Positions 51,256 through 61,789 are shown, counted from the first letter of the stretch. The stretch is DNA of 64,000 bases from Acinetobacter variabilis (GCF_000369625.1 NZ_KB850111.1:62001-126000); one strand, 5' to 3'. The notes: generated from the letters alone by a model not told the origin. Program-made: numbers and translations.

Positions 51256-51313
51256 GGAAAATACCTACTGCAGAACCGCAGTGCTCAAGATCAAATACGA
51301 TCAATATGAAAAA

Positions 51314-51336
51314 ATTGACGATATTGTAGCAGATTT
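51314..51336 (-). promoter_or_regulatory. Stranded native prfC promoter segment
   Basis: Minus-strand AAATCTGCTACAAT with TACAAT as -10, matching 44813-44835. It would now transcribe only the 25-codon prfC stub and then run toward the integrase end. Confidence 0.6.
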
Positions 51337-51543
51337 CTAGAGCCAATAAGCAGCCCTATAAACTGGAGAAATCGTAGTTTCCCATTCTCTTTTCCGGTTG
51401 AACTGATATTTTTTTGACTCGTTTATTTAGCAGATTGAATTCACTACTCAATCTAAAAATTATAAATCGATAACCACATAAATTTTATAATTTACAATTG
51501 ATTAGTTTAATAAAAAAAAATTCTAAATAGTGATTTAATGAAT

Positions 51544-53601
51544 TTAAGAAACAAAGGTCCTAGCTTCAAGTTGCTCAACATCCATCGGTTTACCCAGCAG
51601 ATAGCCCTGCATCTGCTGACAGCCCAAACGGGTCAAAATTTCCGCTTGCTGCACAGTTTCAATTCCTTCAGCCTTTACTTTCAGGCCGAGTTTAATGGCC
51701 AGCTGAATAATACTTTCCAGAATCATTTCTTCCTTGGAACCTGCACTCAGACCCTGAATAAATTCCTTGTCAACTTTTAACTCATCGACAGGCAGGTTTT
51801 TTAAATACAGAAAGCTGGAATGCCCAGTACCAAAATCATCAATCGCTAGCTGGATGCCCATTTGACGCAACTGCTGCAAAGTCCGGATACTCGAATCAAT
51901 ATGATGCATGGCAGTCGATTCAGTAATCTCAATCATCAAATGTTGAGGATCAATTTTATATTGATTCAGAAGTTGCTCCAGCGTACTGATCAGATGCTTA
52001 TGCTCAAACTGAATTGCAGATAAATTGACTCCGATCGGGAAAAAATCAGCATGATCAGCTTCCCAAAGCTGAATCTGTTTACAGGCCTGCTCCAAAGCCC
52101 AGTAGCCCATCGGAATAATCAGACCGGTTTTTTCTGCTCCGGGAATAAACATGTTCGGACCCAACAAACCATGCAATGGGTGCTTCCAGCGGATTAGCGC
52201 TTCTACACCACAGATCTGCTCATCATGGGTAAATTTTGGCTGATAAACCAAGATAAATTGCTGCTCTTCTACTGCTTTATACAGATCATTGATCAGTTTG
52301 CTCTGGCTTTTGCTTTCATGCTGATCGGTCGAGAAATTAAAAACAGAATAGGTATTCCGTCCCTGATACTTGGAAGTCAACATGGCGGCATCTGCATTGA
52401 TCAGCAGATCCTGCAGATTCTGACCATGCTTCGGATACATGGTGATCCCGATACTGCCCGAGATATTAATGGTCTTGCCACTGATCTGGAAACTTTCCTG
52501 AATCAGTTCCAGAATCTTTTCTGATATTTTCGAGGCCTGTTCTACTGAAGTATTTTCTAGCACCAGCAGAAATTCATCACCACCGATGCACAGCAGTTTG
52601 GAATCATCTCCCAGAATTTGATGAATACGATAAGCCAGCTGAATCAGTAGCTGGTCTCCAACGTGATGGCCAAATACATCATTCACGGCTTTAAAGCGAT
52701 CTAGGTCAATGTATAGAAAAGCGATTTCATGCTGGGCATCTTGCTGCCGGTCAGAAAATAGCAATTGTGCATATTTGACCAGATATAATCGGTTTGGCAG
52801 TTTGGTGAGATTATCCTGAATCGCCTGATTCGCCAGCTCTTTATTGGCCAGCATCAGCTGACGGTTACGTGATTCAAAGCGTAACTCCAGCATGGCTACA
52901 CCAAATGCAGTCACCAGTACCAGACAACTAATCAGTATGACTGAAAATAACAAGTCATAATGGGAATGACTGATCTGGCTCAATGGATGGGCATCTTCAT
53001 AAAAACTGAGTGCCGCCATACCCGTATAATGCATCCCGACAATGGTCAACGTAAGCATACTCGCGACCACGAGCTTCATCCGGATCGTACTTTGTACTGC
53101 CTGTCGATATTTGAATGCCACCCAGAAGCTGAGTCCCGCTCCACTCGTTGCAATCAGGATCGAACAGATCATTAATAAAGGGTGATAGGTAGTCACATGA
53201 TTTTTAACATTCAGGCCCAGCATCCCCACATAGTACATTCCTGACATGCCTAGCCCCATCAGAACAGCACCTAGAATCAGACGGGCACAAGGCAAGGTTT
53301 TACGGGTGGTGAGCCAGATGGCAAAGGTTGCTCCTACAAACCCAATCATATAAGAACTTAAGGTGAGTGCAGTATCGATATCATAAGCATCAGGAAAATG
53401 AGCTGCCGTCATGCCGACATAATGCATTCCCCAGATCGCCAGTCCCAGCAAGCCACCGCTAAACAGTAAAATAAGGGTTTTCAACCTTAGCGACACATTA
53501 CGAAATAGAATCTGCTCAAGCGTAAGCGTCAAATAGCAGGCAATAAATGCCACAGCCATCGATCCAATAAGCAGACTGACATCATGATGAGCATGAATCA
53601 T
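51544..53601 (-). CDS. MHYT-GGDEF-EAL membrane protein for c-di-GMP turnover
   Basis: 685 residues. Residues 1-240 form a seven-helix MHYT sensor with repeated MHYVGM/MYYVGM/MHYTGM motifs, proposed to bind a metal and sense gases. The GGDEF domain (about 265-425) has an intact CIGGDEF site but no Arg-x-x-Asp inhibitory site before it. The EAL domain (about 435-685) keeps the catalytic set: GVEALIRW, GVNLSAIQF, EITES, DDFGTG, KVDKEF and AEGIET. Both activities are therefore possible. Monocistronic. Confidence 0.93.
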   Translation of the reverse strand: MIHAHHDVSLLIGSMAVAFIACYLTLTLEQILFRNVSLRLKTLILLFSGGLLGLAIWGMHYVGMTAAHFPDAYDIDTALTLSSYMIGFVGATFAIWLTTRKTLPCARLILGAVLMGLGMSGMYYVGMLGLNVKNHVTTYHPLLMICSILIATSGAGLSFWVAFKYRQAVQSTIRMKLVVASMLTLTIVGMHYTGMAALSFYEDAHPLSQISHSHYDLLFSVILISCLVLVTAFGVAMLELRFESRNRQLMLANKELANQAIQDNLTKLPNRLYLVKYAQLLFSDRQQDAQHEIAFLYIDLDRFKAVNDVFGHHVGDQLLIQLAYRIHQILGDDSKLLCIGGDEFLLVLENTSVEQASKISEKILELIQESFQISGKTINISGSIGITMYPKHGQNLQDLLINADAAMLTSKYQGRNTYSVFNFSTDQHESKSQSKLINDLYKAVEEQQFILVYQPKFTHDEQICGVEALIRWKHPLHGLLGPNMFIPGAEKTGLIIPMGYWALEQACKQIQLWEADHADFFPIGVNLSAIQFEHKHLISTLEQLLNQYKIDPQHLMIEITESTAMHHIDSSIRTLQQLRQMGIQLAIDDFGTGHSSFLYLKNLPVDELKVDKEFIQGLSAGSKEEMILESIIQLAIKLGLKVKAEGIETVQQAEILTRLGCQQMQGYLLGKPMDVEQLEARTFVS

Positions 53602-54028
53602 ATAAAATGTTCCATCTGGGCGATCATTTTTATTTTATTGCGCAGCTGTATTCGCACGATTCCCCGCTAAATTTACGCCCTATAAAAAATAAAATACTCT
53701 TTTCAGAGTTCATCCCGGCTGCTTCAAACTTGAAGCTATATACAAAATTTATTGCAATATTTTTATCTCTTCAGTAGCTGGAGTGGAGTTTAAAATTGCC
53801 CTGAATCGATAAAATAAAAAATTCAGCTTATATATTAGAAGTCTTTGAGATTTTATCAATTGATTAACTTTAATATTCCAGCTTTTTTATTCGACATAAA
53901 TCACAAATTTTTCTTTTTTATTTAGTTACATAGCACTTTATATTTAATTGATATTGCATTTTATTTGCACAAAAAAACAGCCTATCGAGATAGGCTGTTT
54001 TTAGAAATCATATTATTTTATGTGAAAG
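53602..54028. other. AT-rich intergenic region with a terminator
   Basis: Upstream of the MHYT gene and downstream of prc. It is very AT-rich from 53,680 to 53,960 with no open frame of note; the prc terminator lies at 53973-54002. Confidence 0.5.
53973..54002 (-). terminator. Terminator of prc
   Basis: AAAAACAGCCTAT and ATAGGCTGTTTTT form a perfect stem with loop CGAG; it ends 27 bases after the prc stop on the minus strand. Confidence 0.88.
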
Positions 54029-56218
54029 TTACTGTTTAGACTGTGCTTGAGCATAGTCAGCCAAGACATGCGCGGCTTCCAGTACAAAAGCTTCTTCTTC
54101 CGGTAATGCTGGACGCTCTTTGGCTTTCATTTTTGCTCGAGCTTCAACCATGGCATCCAGAGAAGCCTGATAACTTTCCCAGTTCGGATAAGGTTTCAGG
54201 CCGGTTGCAGCACGGCGGGCATTTTCAGCTTCTAAAGCTTTACGCTCGATATCCAGCAACTCAGCTTTACGCTGTTCCAGATCCAGAACTACACGTTTTT
54301 GGTCTTCGACTTTTTTCATGGCCGCTGTACGCTGTTCCAGATACTTGAATTGAGGGTTCTGAGCGACACGCTGTTGAGATAACTTGGCCAGTTCCGGTAC
54401 ATATTTCTGTACCACACCTTCACGTTTAAATGGTGCAGTTGGAATCGTATCCCACTCTAGGGCATTTTTAGCCTTACGTTCACCAAATTCTTCGTTATAG
54501 ATATCGACCAGTTTGATATCCGGAATCACGCCCTTATTTTGGGTACTACCACCGGTCACACGGTAGAATTTACGCTGAGTCAGCGTTGCTTGACCATGCG
54601 CCAAGCTATCCAGCTGAACCTGTGCAGTTCCTTTACCTGTTGTGGTACTACCAATCACGATGCCGCGTTCATAATCCTGAATTGCTGCTGAATAAATTTC
54701 ACTTGCAGATGCAGAAGCCAGGTTCACCATTACTGCCAATGGGCCAGCATAGGTTTGTGCGCCGCCATCATCATCTTCAAAGACGCTGACATTACCGTTA
54801 CCATCACGAATCTGAACTACAGGACCCGATTTGATGACCTGTCCCAGCATGCGTGCCACTTCTTCAAGTGAACCACCCGGGTTATTGCGTAAGTCCACAA
54901 TAATACCGGCAACATTCTTCGCAGCCAGTTCTTTCAAAGCTTTATTGGTATCTTCTGATACTGAACGATAGTCGGTACCCGCACGACGGGCACGATAGTT
55001 CAGATAGAAAGATGGAATTTCAATCACACCGTACTGATATTTTTTACCATCACGCTGGATTTCAACGGTACGGGTTCTAACCCCGGCATCTTCTTCCTGA
55101 ATCACATCACGTACAAGACTGACATTACGCGCCTGTCCCATGGTCGCACCCGGGCCTAATAACTTCAGCGTTACTTTGGTGCCGCGCTTACCACGAATCA
55201 GGCCAACAATTTCATTGCTCGGCCAGCCGATTACATCGACCATCTGTTCGCCGTCTTGAGCAACGCCAACAATACGGTCACCTGATTTTACCTGTCCTGA
55301 TTTGCTGGCAGGCCCACCTTCTACAATGGTTTCAATCTTGGTGTAATCTTCATTACCACGTTCCGGACGAATCGACACCCCAATCCCTTCCAGCTGCAAT
55401 GTAGTCTGACGGTTCAGCTCCATCGCATCTACAGGCGGGAAATAATTACTGTGCGGATCATAAGTCAGCATCATCGCGTTGAGGGTTTTGTCCAGTACAT
55501 CATCGCTCTTGATCCGGCTAAGACGTTCTAACTGACGGGTATAACGCTTAGTCAGAGTTTGAGCAGGTGTTAAATCTTCCGGCCCAGTCAGATCCTGGCC
55601 ATTTGCCAGTTCTGGATTGGCTTTGAGTGCATTCTGCTTAGCTTGCTCTTCTTCCTTACTGATCGTCAGGTTAATCAGCTGAGAAAGCAGCATTTTTGAC
55701 CAGTGAGCACGTTGTTCAGCCTGAGTTTTAAAGAATGGCGCTTTTTCGCGATCCGTTTCGATATATACATTCTTCTGATTCAGGTTTTGCGGTTTTTTCA
55801 GTTCTTCCAGCATAAAGGTATAGAACTGGGCTAAACGCTCACGATACTGTGCATGAATTTCATAAGGGCCAGACAAATTACCAGCTTTCAGATTGGCACC
55901 GAAAGTAGCGCCATAGCGTTTTTTATAATCTTCTATTTCAGATGCCAGAAAAAGACTGTGATCTGCATCCAGACTGTCAATATAAAAATCAAAGATACGC
56001 TGTGAAGTCTGAGCATCCAGACGCATATTCAAATAATGTTGGCGATCAACGAGAGTTGCCAGTTGTCGGGATACCAATGCCTGTTCTTGAGAAGGTTGAA
56101 GCACTGCTTTGCTGACTACTTCTTTACCATCAGCTGCAATTGCATCATTCACCACATGGGTAAAAAATAATCCGCCTGTCGCAATCGCAACTGCACAAGC
56201 TATTGTTTGAAATTTCAT
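54029..56218 (-). CDS. prc: Tail-specific (carboxy-terminal processing) protease Prc
   Basis: 729 residues from ATG 56218; eleven upstream codons are open but this start gives the signal peptide KFQTIACAVAIATGGLFF. A PDZ domain (GIGVSIRPERGNEDYTKI region, about 280-360) precedes the S41 protease core, with catalytic Ser in SASASEIYSAA and Lys in TTTGKGTAQ. A long charged C-terminal helix region follows. Prc trims periplasmic proteins and lipoproteins and affects peptidoglycan hydrolases. Confidence 0.94.
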   Translation of the reverse strand: MKFQTIACAVAIATGGLFFTHVVNDAIAADGKEVVSKAVLQPSQEQALVSRQLATLVDRQHYLNMRLDAQTSQRIFDFYIDSLDADHSLFLASEIEDYKKRYGATFGANLKAGNLSGPYEIHAQYRERLAQFYTFMLEELKKPQNLNQKNVYIETDREKAPFFKTQAEQRAHWSKMLLSQLINLTISKEEEQAKQNALKANPELANGQDLTGPEDLTPAQTLTKRYTRQLERLSRIKSDDVLDKTLNAMMLTYDPHSNYFPPVDAMELNRQTTLQLEGIGVSIRPERGNEDYTKIETIVEGGPASKSGQVKSGDRIVGVAQDGEQMVDVIGWPSNEIVGLIRGKRGTKVTLKLLGPGATMGQARNVSLVRDVIQEEDAGVRTRTVEIQRDGKKYQYGVIEIPSFYLNYRARRAGTDYRSVSEDTNKALKELAAKNVAGIIVDLRNNPGGSLEEVARMLGQVIKSGPVVQIRDGNGNVSVFEDDDGGAQTYAGPLAVMVNLASASASEIYSAAIQDYERGIVIGSTTTGKGTAQVQLDSLAHGQATLTQRKFYRVTGGSTQNKGVIPDIKLVDIYNEEFGERKAKNALEWDTIPTAPFKREGVVQKYVPELAKLSQQRVAQNPQFKYLEQRTAAMKKVEDQKRVVLDLEQRKAELLDIERKALEAENARRAATGLKPYPNWESYQASLDAMVEARAKMKAKERPALPEEEAFVLEAAHVLADYAQAQSKQ

Positions 56219-56417
56219 AAATAATTCGTACTTCCTTGGCCTCAAGACCAATTTGACCGTGTTGCTTTTCGAGCAGAACTTAAAGTATTCAGCATCTTAA
56301 ACAACTTAATATGTTTATGTCGTGTAGTTTTATCATATTCTGTGCTGACAAAGTGTAGCAAATCATTGCAGAATTCAGGTATTGTTTTCCCCGAAAATTC
56401 TAAAATGGATTCCGCAT

Positions 56418-57440
56418 ATGATTGGCGCATTGATGCTCGACATCGCAGGCACTACCCTTACTCAAGAAGATATTGAACTCTTGGGTGCACCACAAGTCGG
56501 TGGTGTGATTTTATTCGGTCGCAATATTGAATCTCCTGCCCAAGTCCGTGCCTTGACTGATCATATGCGCCAGGTTCGTCCAGATATTCTGATTGCAGTG
56601 GATCAGGAAGGTGGCCGTGTACAGCGCCTGAAACAGGGCTTTACCCTGCTGCCTGCTACGGGTAAATTTGGTGAGCTTTACCAGACTGATCGTGAAAAAG
56701 CACTGGAACTGGCCGAGAAATGTGGCTGGTTAATGGCCACCGAAGTACTGGCTGTCGGAATTGACTTTAGTTTTGCGCCTGTGCTGGATCTGAATTATAT
56801 TAGTGATGTGATTGGCGACCGTAGCTTTGCTAAAAATATTCAGGATATTATTCCACTGGCTGGTGCTTTCCTGAAAGGTATGAAACGTGCTGGTATGGCT
56901 TCGACTGGCAAACATTTCCCGGGACATGGTTCGGTTAAGGCCGATTCGCATGTGGCCGCTGCCATTGATATGCGCAGCTATGAAGAAATCCAGCAAAAGG
57001 ATATGCAGACTTTTATCCAGTTACAATCACAACTCGATGCGCTTATGCCTGCCCATGTTATCTATAGTCAGGTTGATCCAAATCCAGCCGGTTTCTCAGA
57101 ATTCTGGATTCAGAAAGTGTTACGTCAAGAACTTGGCTTCGACGGCGTACTGTTCTCGGATGATTTAAGCATGCAGGCTGCCTGTGTGGCTGGCGGTGCT
57201 GATGCCCGGATTCAGGCGGCATTAAAAGCAGGTTGTGATATGGGATTGGTCTGTAATGATCGCGCAGCACAGTGTATTGCACTTGAGGGCATTCAGGATC
57301 TGCTATTGCCCAATCAGCACCGCCTGGAACGCATGCGCGGAAAAATTCCAGAGATTCGGATCGGCACTGAACTGGATCTTGGAGATGAATGGCGCCAGAT
57401 CCGTGATGAAATCAGCCAGTTTAAAGATCAGGTTCTGTAA
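56418..57440 (+). CDS. nagZ: Beta-N-acetylhexosaminidase NagZ
   Basis: 340 residues from ATG 56418; the frame is open 12 codons further but MIGALMLDIAGTTLT is the family start. The catalytic loop STGKHFPGHGSVKADSH of GH3 NagZ is complete, with the His/Asp pair. It removes GlcNAc from anhydro-muropeptides in the cytoplasm for wall recycling. It diverges from prc. Only a weak ribosome site is visible. Confidence 0.93.
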   Translation: MIGALMLDIAGTTLTQEDIELLGAPQVGGVILFGRNIESPAQVRALTDHMRQVRPDILIAVDQEGGRVQRLKQGFTLLPATGKFGELYQTDREKALELAEKCGWLMATEVLAVGIDFSFAPVLDLNYISDVIGDRSFAKNIQDIIPLAGAFLKGMKRAGMASTGKHFPGHGSVKADSHVAAAIDMRSYEEIQQKDMQTFIQLQSQLDALMPAHVIYSQVDPNPAGFSEFWIQKVLRQELGFDGVLFSDDLSMQAACVAGGADARIQAALKAGCDMGLVCNDRAAQCIALEGIQDLLLPNQHRLERMRGKIPEIRIGTELDLGDEWRQIRDEISQFKDQVL

Positions 57441-57464
57441 TTTTTTAATGATCTGAATACGACA

Positions 57465-57495
57465 AAGGAACACGACAAGGTGTTCCTTTTTTATT
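57465..57495 (+). terminator. Terminator of nagZ
   Basis: AAAGGAACAC and GTGTTCCTTT pair around GACAAG, followed by TTTTATTATC. Confidence 0.88.
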
Positions 57496-57563
57496 ATCAT
57501 GTTGAAAAGACTGCTATATTAATGAGCAGCATTGAATTAAAACAACAATAAGGTCAGGACGAC

Positions 57564-58427
57564 ATGACAGAATCTCTTTCACAACATCGCCATATTTCTT
57601 TTACTGCACACTATACTGGCTATATCTGGTACAAAATGGGGATTTCACATCCGGTATTTGCTACCTCTAAAGGTAAATTCCTTGCCAAACTGGTTCATCC
57701 ACTGGAGTCATGGGCTGAACGTCATGTAGGCGGCAGTATGCGCACCACCCTGAAACAGCGTCATCAAATGATTGACGAACACCTAGGTCAGTTAATTAGT
57801 GAATATCCTCAATTACAGGTACTGGAAATTGCCAGTGGCTTATCCCCACGCAGCTGGAATTTTAGACAGAAATTTCCCGGGATTAATTATCGGGAGCTGG
57901 ATCTGCCCGATATGGCTAGGATCAAAACCAATGCTTTGCAGCAGATTGATCAGGATGCCCCGGAAGTATTGAGTGCCGATATTTTTAGTGCAGAACTGGC
58001 GAATATTTTTAAAGTCTTTGACCCGCAGCAACCTCTCGTTATTATTAGTGAAGGCCTGATCAATTACTTTGATCAAAAAATGCTGTTTACTTTACTCAAA
58101 GGCATTACCGAATATGGTCAAGACTTTAGTGAAGTGCATTATCTCAGTGATATTTATCCTGAACCGGTCAAAAATAAACTGGCGAGCTTTATCTGGGCCT
58201 GCAGCCGTCTGCTGAAATTCATGTCACGCAGTGCGTTTACCTTTCATTTTAAATCACCTCAAGAACTACAGCAGTTTTTTCAGCAAGCTGGGTTTATGCA
58301 GGTGGAGGTCGAACAACCAAAACGTTATTTTGCAGAGCCTCGACAGCAGAATCCTCATTATGAACAGGATGAACATCTAGGCGATTTGGTCTGGATGATT
58401 CATGCAGTGAAAAAAAACAGCGTTTAA
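57564..58427 (+). CDS. Class I SAM-dependent methyltransferase (leucine-carboxymethyltransferase-like)
   Basis: 287 residues. VLEIASGLSPRSWNFRQKF is the SAM-binding motif I, with YRELDLPDMARIK as motif II, resembling the LCM/Ppm-type family. LVIISEGLINYFDQ is the post-motif. The end of the protein is inside a terminator stem. Substrate unknown. AATAAGG precedes the ATG. Confidence 0.75.
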   Translation: MTESLSQHRHISFTAHYTGYIWYKMGISHPVFATSKGKFLAKLVHPLESWAERHVGGSMRTTLKQRHQMIDEHLGQLISEYPQLQVLEIASGLSPRSWNFRQKFPGINYRELDLPDMARIKTNALQQIDQDAPEVLSADIFSAELANIFKVFDPQQPLVIISEGLINYFDQKMLFTLLKGITEYGQDFSEVHYLSDIYPEPVKNKLASFIWACSRLLKFMSRSAFTFHFKSPQELQQFFQQAGFMQVEVEQPKRYFAEPRQQNPHYEQDEHLGDLVWMIHAVKKNSV

Positions 58428-58441
58428 TTACGCTGTTTTTT
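58413..58441 (+). terminator. Terminator overlapping the methyltransferase stop
   Basis: AAAAACAGCG and CGCTGTTTTT pair around an eight-base loop that holds the TAA stop. It also faces the convergent hydrolase gene. Confidence 0.85.
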
Positions 58442-58456
58442 TATGAATTCTATTGT

Positions 58457-59794
58457 TTAGATGACTGCATCGAATACTTCAGCCTGTTGAAGGGCTTTCT
58501 CTTTCTGGACAAAGCGTAGTAAACGCTCTGCCACATCAAAACTGCCATGCTTGAACAAAGCACGTAACTGAGTATCATCATGTTCGAAGATCAAACATTC
58601 GATCTTGAATTCGCCTTCTTCATCTTCCAGATACAAAGCCAGATCACGTGGATATGCGGCTGCCAGATCGGTTAATCCAGGTTCCAATTCCAGCAATACC
58701 CCAAAGAAATTCATATCAATAATTTCTGCCTTGAGTACCAGATCAGAATGACGATGACTTAAATAACGCTGTGGATCCTGAACCGTAATCCGCTCTTCAC
58801 CGCGCCGTTCGATCTGCTGCATCTGTTCACGGGTGAACGGGATAATACCTTCGAGCTGATCAACCGGTTCATCACGCAAGAAAGTTGCAAACAAATGCAT
58901 GGTTTCTTTACGGCGCTGTAACTGAGGCACATGATCTGCAGAAGCAATCTGCACATACTGCATGTTTGGACATTGCAGGGCAAAATTGGCATTCTCATGT
59001 GGCAAGGTAAAGCTGTCATATTGCCCACAAGCCACCAAAACTTTGCATTGAGGAATCGGTACATTGGTCAGTCTTAAAAGACGGTTACAGTTGATATCAT
59101 AGCGGTCCTGCTCAGTGGCAGTAAACTCGGACATCTGCTTAAAGAACAACCGTTTTGCTGTTGGCGACATACGGGTTTCTTTTAAACGTGCATGATTGAC
59201 CAGATACAGAATCACCGCTTGGCCGAATTCATCCATGCGCTGTTCTTTCATTAAATGCAGAGATTCTTCCAGCAGCATGCGCCAGCTTTTACGGGTCTTT
59301 TGCATCACACCCATTAAAATCATACGGTCTACCAGTTCAGGGCGCTGATCCGCCAGACAGGAAGCCACCACTGAACCCAGAGACATTCCCAGAATAGCCA
59401 CCTTAGGCAATTGCATCTGATCCAGCCATTGGCCTAGCATCGCGGCCAGATCTTCGAGTTCAAGTGTTCCTGCAGATAAGCCGGTATCAACGTTAGTAAT
59501 TTGCTGGTTGGCCCCCATGGAAGGTAAATCAATTAAAATAATAGGTCCCGCATCAAATAACTGTTCTACACAATATTTGTAAGAATTAAAGTTCTGAAAA
59601 GCTCCCCCAATAATCACCATTGGGCGCATATGCAAAGTATCAGAACGCGCAATGGCCATATACTCGATTTTCCAGCCATCGATCCATGTCGTACGTGCTG
59701 GTTGCTTGAAACTGTGCTTATCATAAAGATCAAAAAAACCATAATGGCTATGTTGGTCCAATGCCTGGGCATCCATCTGGATAATGGAATTCAT
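58457..59794 (-). CDS. Alpha/beta hydrolase with PilZ-like C-terminal domain
   Basis: 445 residues from ATG 59794, preceded by GGAGGAAAGGA; thirteen more codons are open but unlikely. The hydrolase fold is shown by LIDLPSMGAN, the nucleophile elbow GMSLGS (in VAILGMSLGSVVASCLADQ) and the His region SADHVPQLQRR. The last 110 residues (RRGEERITVQDPQRY... LVLKAEIIDMNFFGVLLELE) are PilZ-like, which would bind c-di-GMP. The fusion suggests a second-messenger-controlled hydrolase. Substrate unknown. Confidence 0.65.
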   Translation of the reverse strand: MNSIIQMDAQALDQHSHYGFFDLYDKHSFKQPARTTWIDGWKIEYMAIARSDTLHMRPMVIIGGAFQNFNSYKYCVEQLFDAGPIILIDLPSMGANQQITNVDTGLSAGTLELEDLAAMLGQWLDQMQLPKVAILGMSLGSVVASCLADQRPELVDRMILMGVMQKTRKSWRMLLEESLHLMKEQRMDEFGQAVILYLVNHARLKETRMSPTAKRLFFKQMSEFTATEQDRYDINCNRLLRLTNVPIPQCKVLVACGQYDSFTLPHENANFALQCPNMQYVQIASADHVPQLQRRKETMHLFATFLRDEPVDQLEGIIPFTREQMQQIERRGEERITVQDPQRYLSHRHSDLVLKAEIIDMNFFGVLLELEPGLTDLAAAYPRDLALYLEDEEGEFKIECLIFEHDDTQLRALFKHGSFDVAERLLRFVQKEKALQQAEVFDAVI

Positions 59795-60118
59795 ATTCCT
59801 TTCCTCCGTCCTTGCCTTATTTTTATTGTGCAAGTCATTATTTACAGATCTTATGCTTCAGGATTATTCCGATTATCCTGAACACGCATCCTGCGCTGTA
59901 GTAATTATATCAATGACATCTATGTCGCTACATTTCATTCTATACAGAGCGGCTTTTCACAAGCAACTGATTCGACAACCACTTATCTGCTTTTAAAGAT
60001 AAAACAATTTCAAAATGTTTAGAAACAGTGAAAAGCTTATGATTTTTAAGTGATGGGCTTCATTGTCCGGCATCAGACTGTTAATATCAAAGTGAAATTT
60101 CTAAGTGATTGAACCGCT
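59795..60118. other. Intergenic promoter region
   Basis: 324 bases between divergent genes. A small imperfect stem TCAGGAT/ATCCTGA lies near 59858-59881. I see no frame of interest and cannot place a certain promoter. Confidence 0.4.
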
Positions 60119-61384
60119 ATGCAAGAGTCTATTGAACAATACATGCAAACGGTAGGACAGCAGGCACGCCAGGCTTCTCGCATTTTGGCTCGTGCGTCTA
60201 CCCAAACTAAAAACAGCGCATTGTCAGCAATTTATACCGCTTTAGAAAACAGTCAGGCCGCTATTCTGGCTGCCAACCAGATTGATATGAATAAAGCTCA
60301 CCAGAACAATCTGGACAGTGCCCTGCTTGATCGCTTAGAACTCAACCCCGCACGCTTTAAAGGTATGTTACAGGGCCTGAAAGATGTGATCAGCCTGAAA
60401 GATCCAATTGGTGAAATTACCGATATGGCTTACCGTCCTACAGGCATTCAGCTTGGCAAGATGCGTGTGCCTTTAGGCGTAGTGGGCATGATTTATGAAT
60501 CACGTCCCAATGTAACTCTGGAAGCTGCTTCACTGGCATTGAAATCCGGAAATGCGATTATTCTGCGTGGCGGTTCAGAAGCTTTGGAATCTAACCAGGC
60601 CATTGCAACTGCCATCCAGCATGGCTTGAAAGTAGCAGGTTTGCCTGAAGCGTCAGTTCAGGTGATTAACACAACTGACCGTGCTGCGGTTGGCCAGCTG
60701 ATTACCCTGACTGAATTTGTCGATGTGATTGTACCGCGTGGTGGCAAAGGCTTAATTGAGCGCATTACTGAAGAGGCACGTGTGCCTGTGATTAAACATC
60801 TGGACGGGAATTGTCATGTTTATGTTGAAGCACAGGCTGATCTGCTCAAAGCACTGCCCATTGCTTTAAATGCCAAAACCCATCGTTATGGCGTATGTAA
60901 TGCCATGGAAACTTTGCTGGTTGATGAGAAAGTTGCAGAAGACTTCTTGCCTCGAATTGCTGAGCTGTATCAGGAAAAACAGGTAGAGCTTCGTGGTTGT
61001 CGTGAAACCCAGCGTATCTTGGGCAATCAGGTAGTCGCAGCAACAGAGGAAGACTGGTACACCGAATATCTAGGTCCGATTCTGGCAGTTAAAATCGTAT
61101 CAGGTGTTGAGGAAGCTATTGAACATATCAATAAATATGGCTCGCATCATACCGATTCAATTATTACGGAAAATTACAGCATCGCTCGCGAATTTTTAGC
61201 TGGTGTAGATTCGAGTTCAGTCATGATCAATGCTTCTACCCGTTTTGCTGATGGTTTTGAATATGGTTTGGGTGCGGAAATCGGCATTTCGACAGATAAA
61301 ATTCATGCCCGTGGCCCGGTTGGCTTAGAAGGCCTGACTTCCCAGAAATGGGTAGTCTTCGGTGATGGTCAGATTCGTCAGTAA
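60119..61384 (+). CDS. proA: Gamma-glutamyl phosphate reductase
   Basis: 421 residues. [34 protein letters not shown] and the catalytic Cys region [16 protein letters not shown] are ProA hallmarks, with [12 protein letters not shown] (here [12 protein letters not shown]) at the end. It makes glutamate-5-semialdehyde for proline. proB is not adjacent, as in other Acinetobacter. The terminator follows at once. Confidence 0.96.
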   Translation: MQESIEQYMQTVGQQARQASRILARASTQTKNSALSAIYTALENSQAAILAANQIDMNKAHQNNLDSALLDRLELNPARFKGMLQGLKDVISLKDPIGEITDMAYRPTGIQLGKMRVPLGVVGMIYESRPNVTLEAASLALKSGNAIILRGGSEALESNQAIATAIQHGLKVAGLPEASVQVINTTDRAAVGQLITLTEFVDVIVPRGGKGLIERITEEARVPVIKHLDGNCHVYVEAQADLLKALPIALNAKTHRYGVCNAMETLLVDEKVAEDFLPRIAELYQEKQVELRGCRETQRILGNQVVAATEEDWYTEYLGPILAVKIVSGVEEAIEHINKYGSHHTDSIITENYSIAREFLAGVDSSSVMINASTRFADGFEYGLGAEIGISTDKIHARGPVGLEGLTSQKWVVFGDGQIRQ

Positions 61385-61393
61385 ATAGATAAT

Positions 61394-61424
61394 AAAATCG
61401 GCCTTGTTCGCAAGGCTGATTTTT
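61394..61424 (+). terminator. Terminator of proA
   Basis: AAAATCGGCCTTG and CAAGGCTGATTTTT (one G-T or mismatch pair) with loop TTCG. Confidence 0.85.
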
Positions 61425-61789
61425 ATGCATTGAGTTGATAAAAGACATGTTCAAGTAAATATGCAACCTTTATAAAATTGCATATAATTTCTTCATATCC
61501 ATACCTAAAAGATAGAATAAATAAACATTATTTTTAAGAAATATAAGCTACAGTTTGATAGATCATTTTTTAACAGTATTTTATTTATAAATGAAAACTA
61601 TGAACTGATAAATTTTAATTATTATTGTCGCTATGGTCGATAATGCTTAAGTCTAATCGGCTAAAGTCTATCTAGGACAGTAAAAAAACCCATGTTAAAA
61701 CATGATCACAGACCTATCTTGTGTCGCTTTTGCCAGCAGACAGGTCAACGAAATGGATGAGAATTTTAATTAGAATCGGGTAAACAATC
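61425..61789. other. Upstream region of ackA-pta
   Basis: 365 bases. The left 200 bases are very AT-rich. CATGTTAAAACATG (61691-61704) is a perfect small palindrome with a TTAA centre, perhaps a regulator site. No gene seen. Confidence 0.4.
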
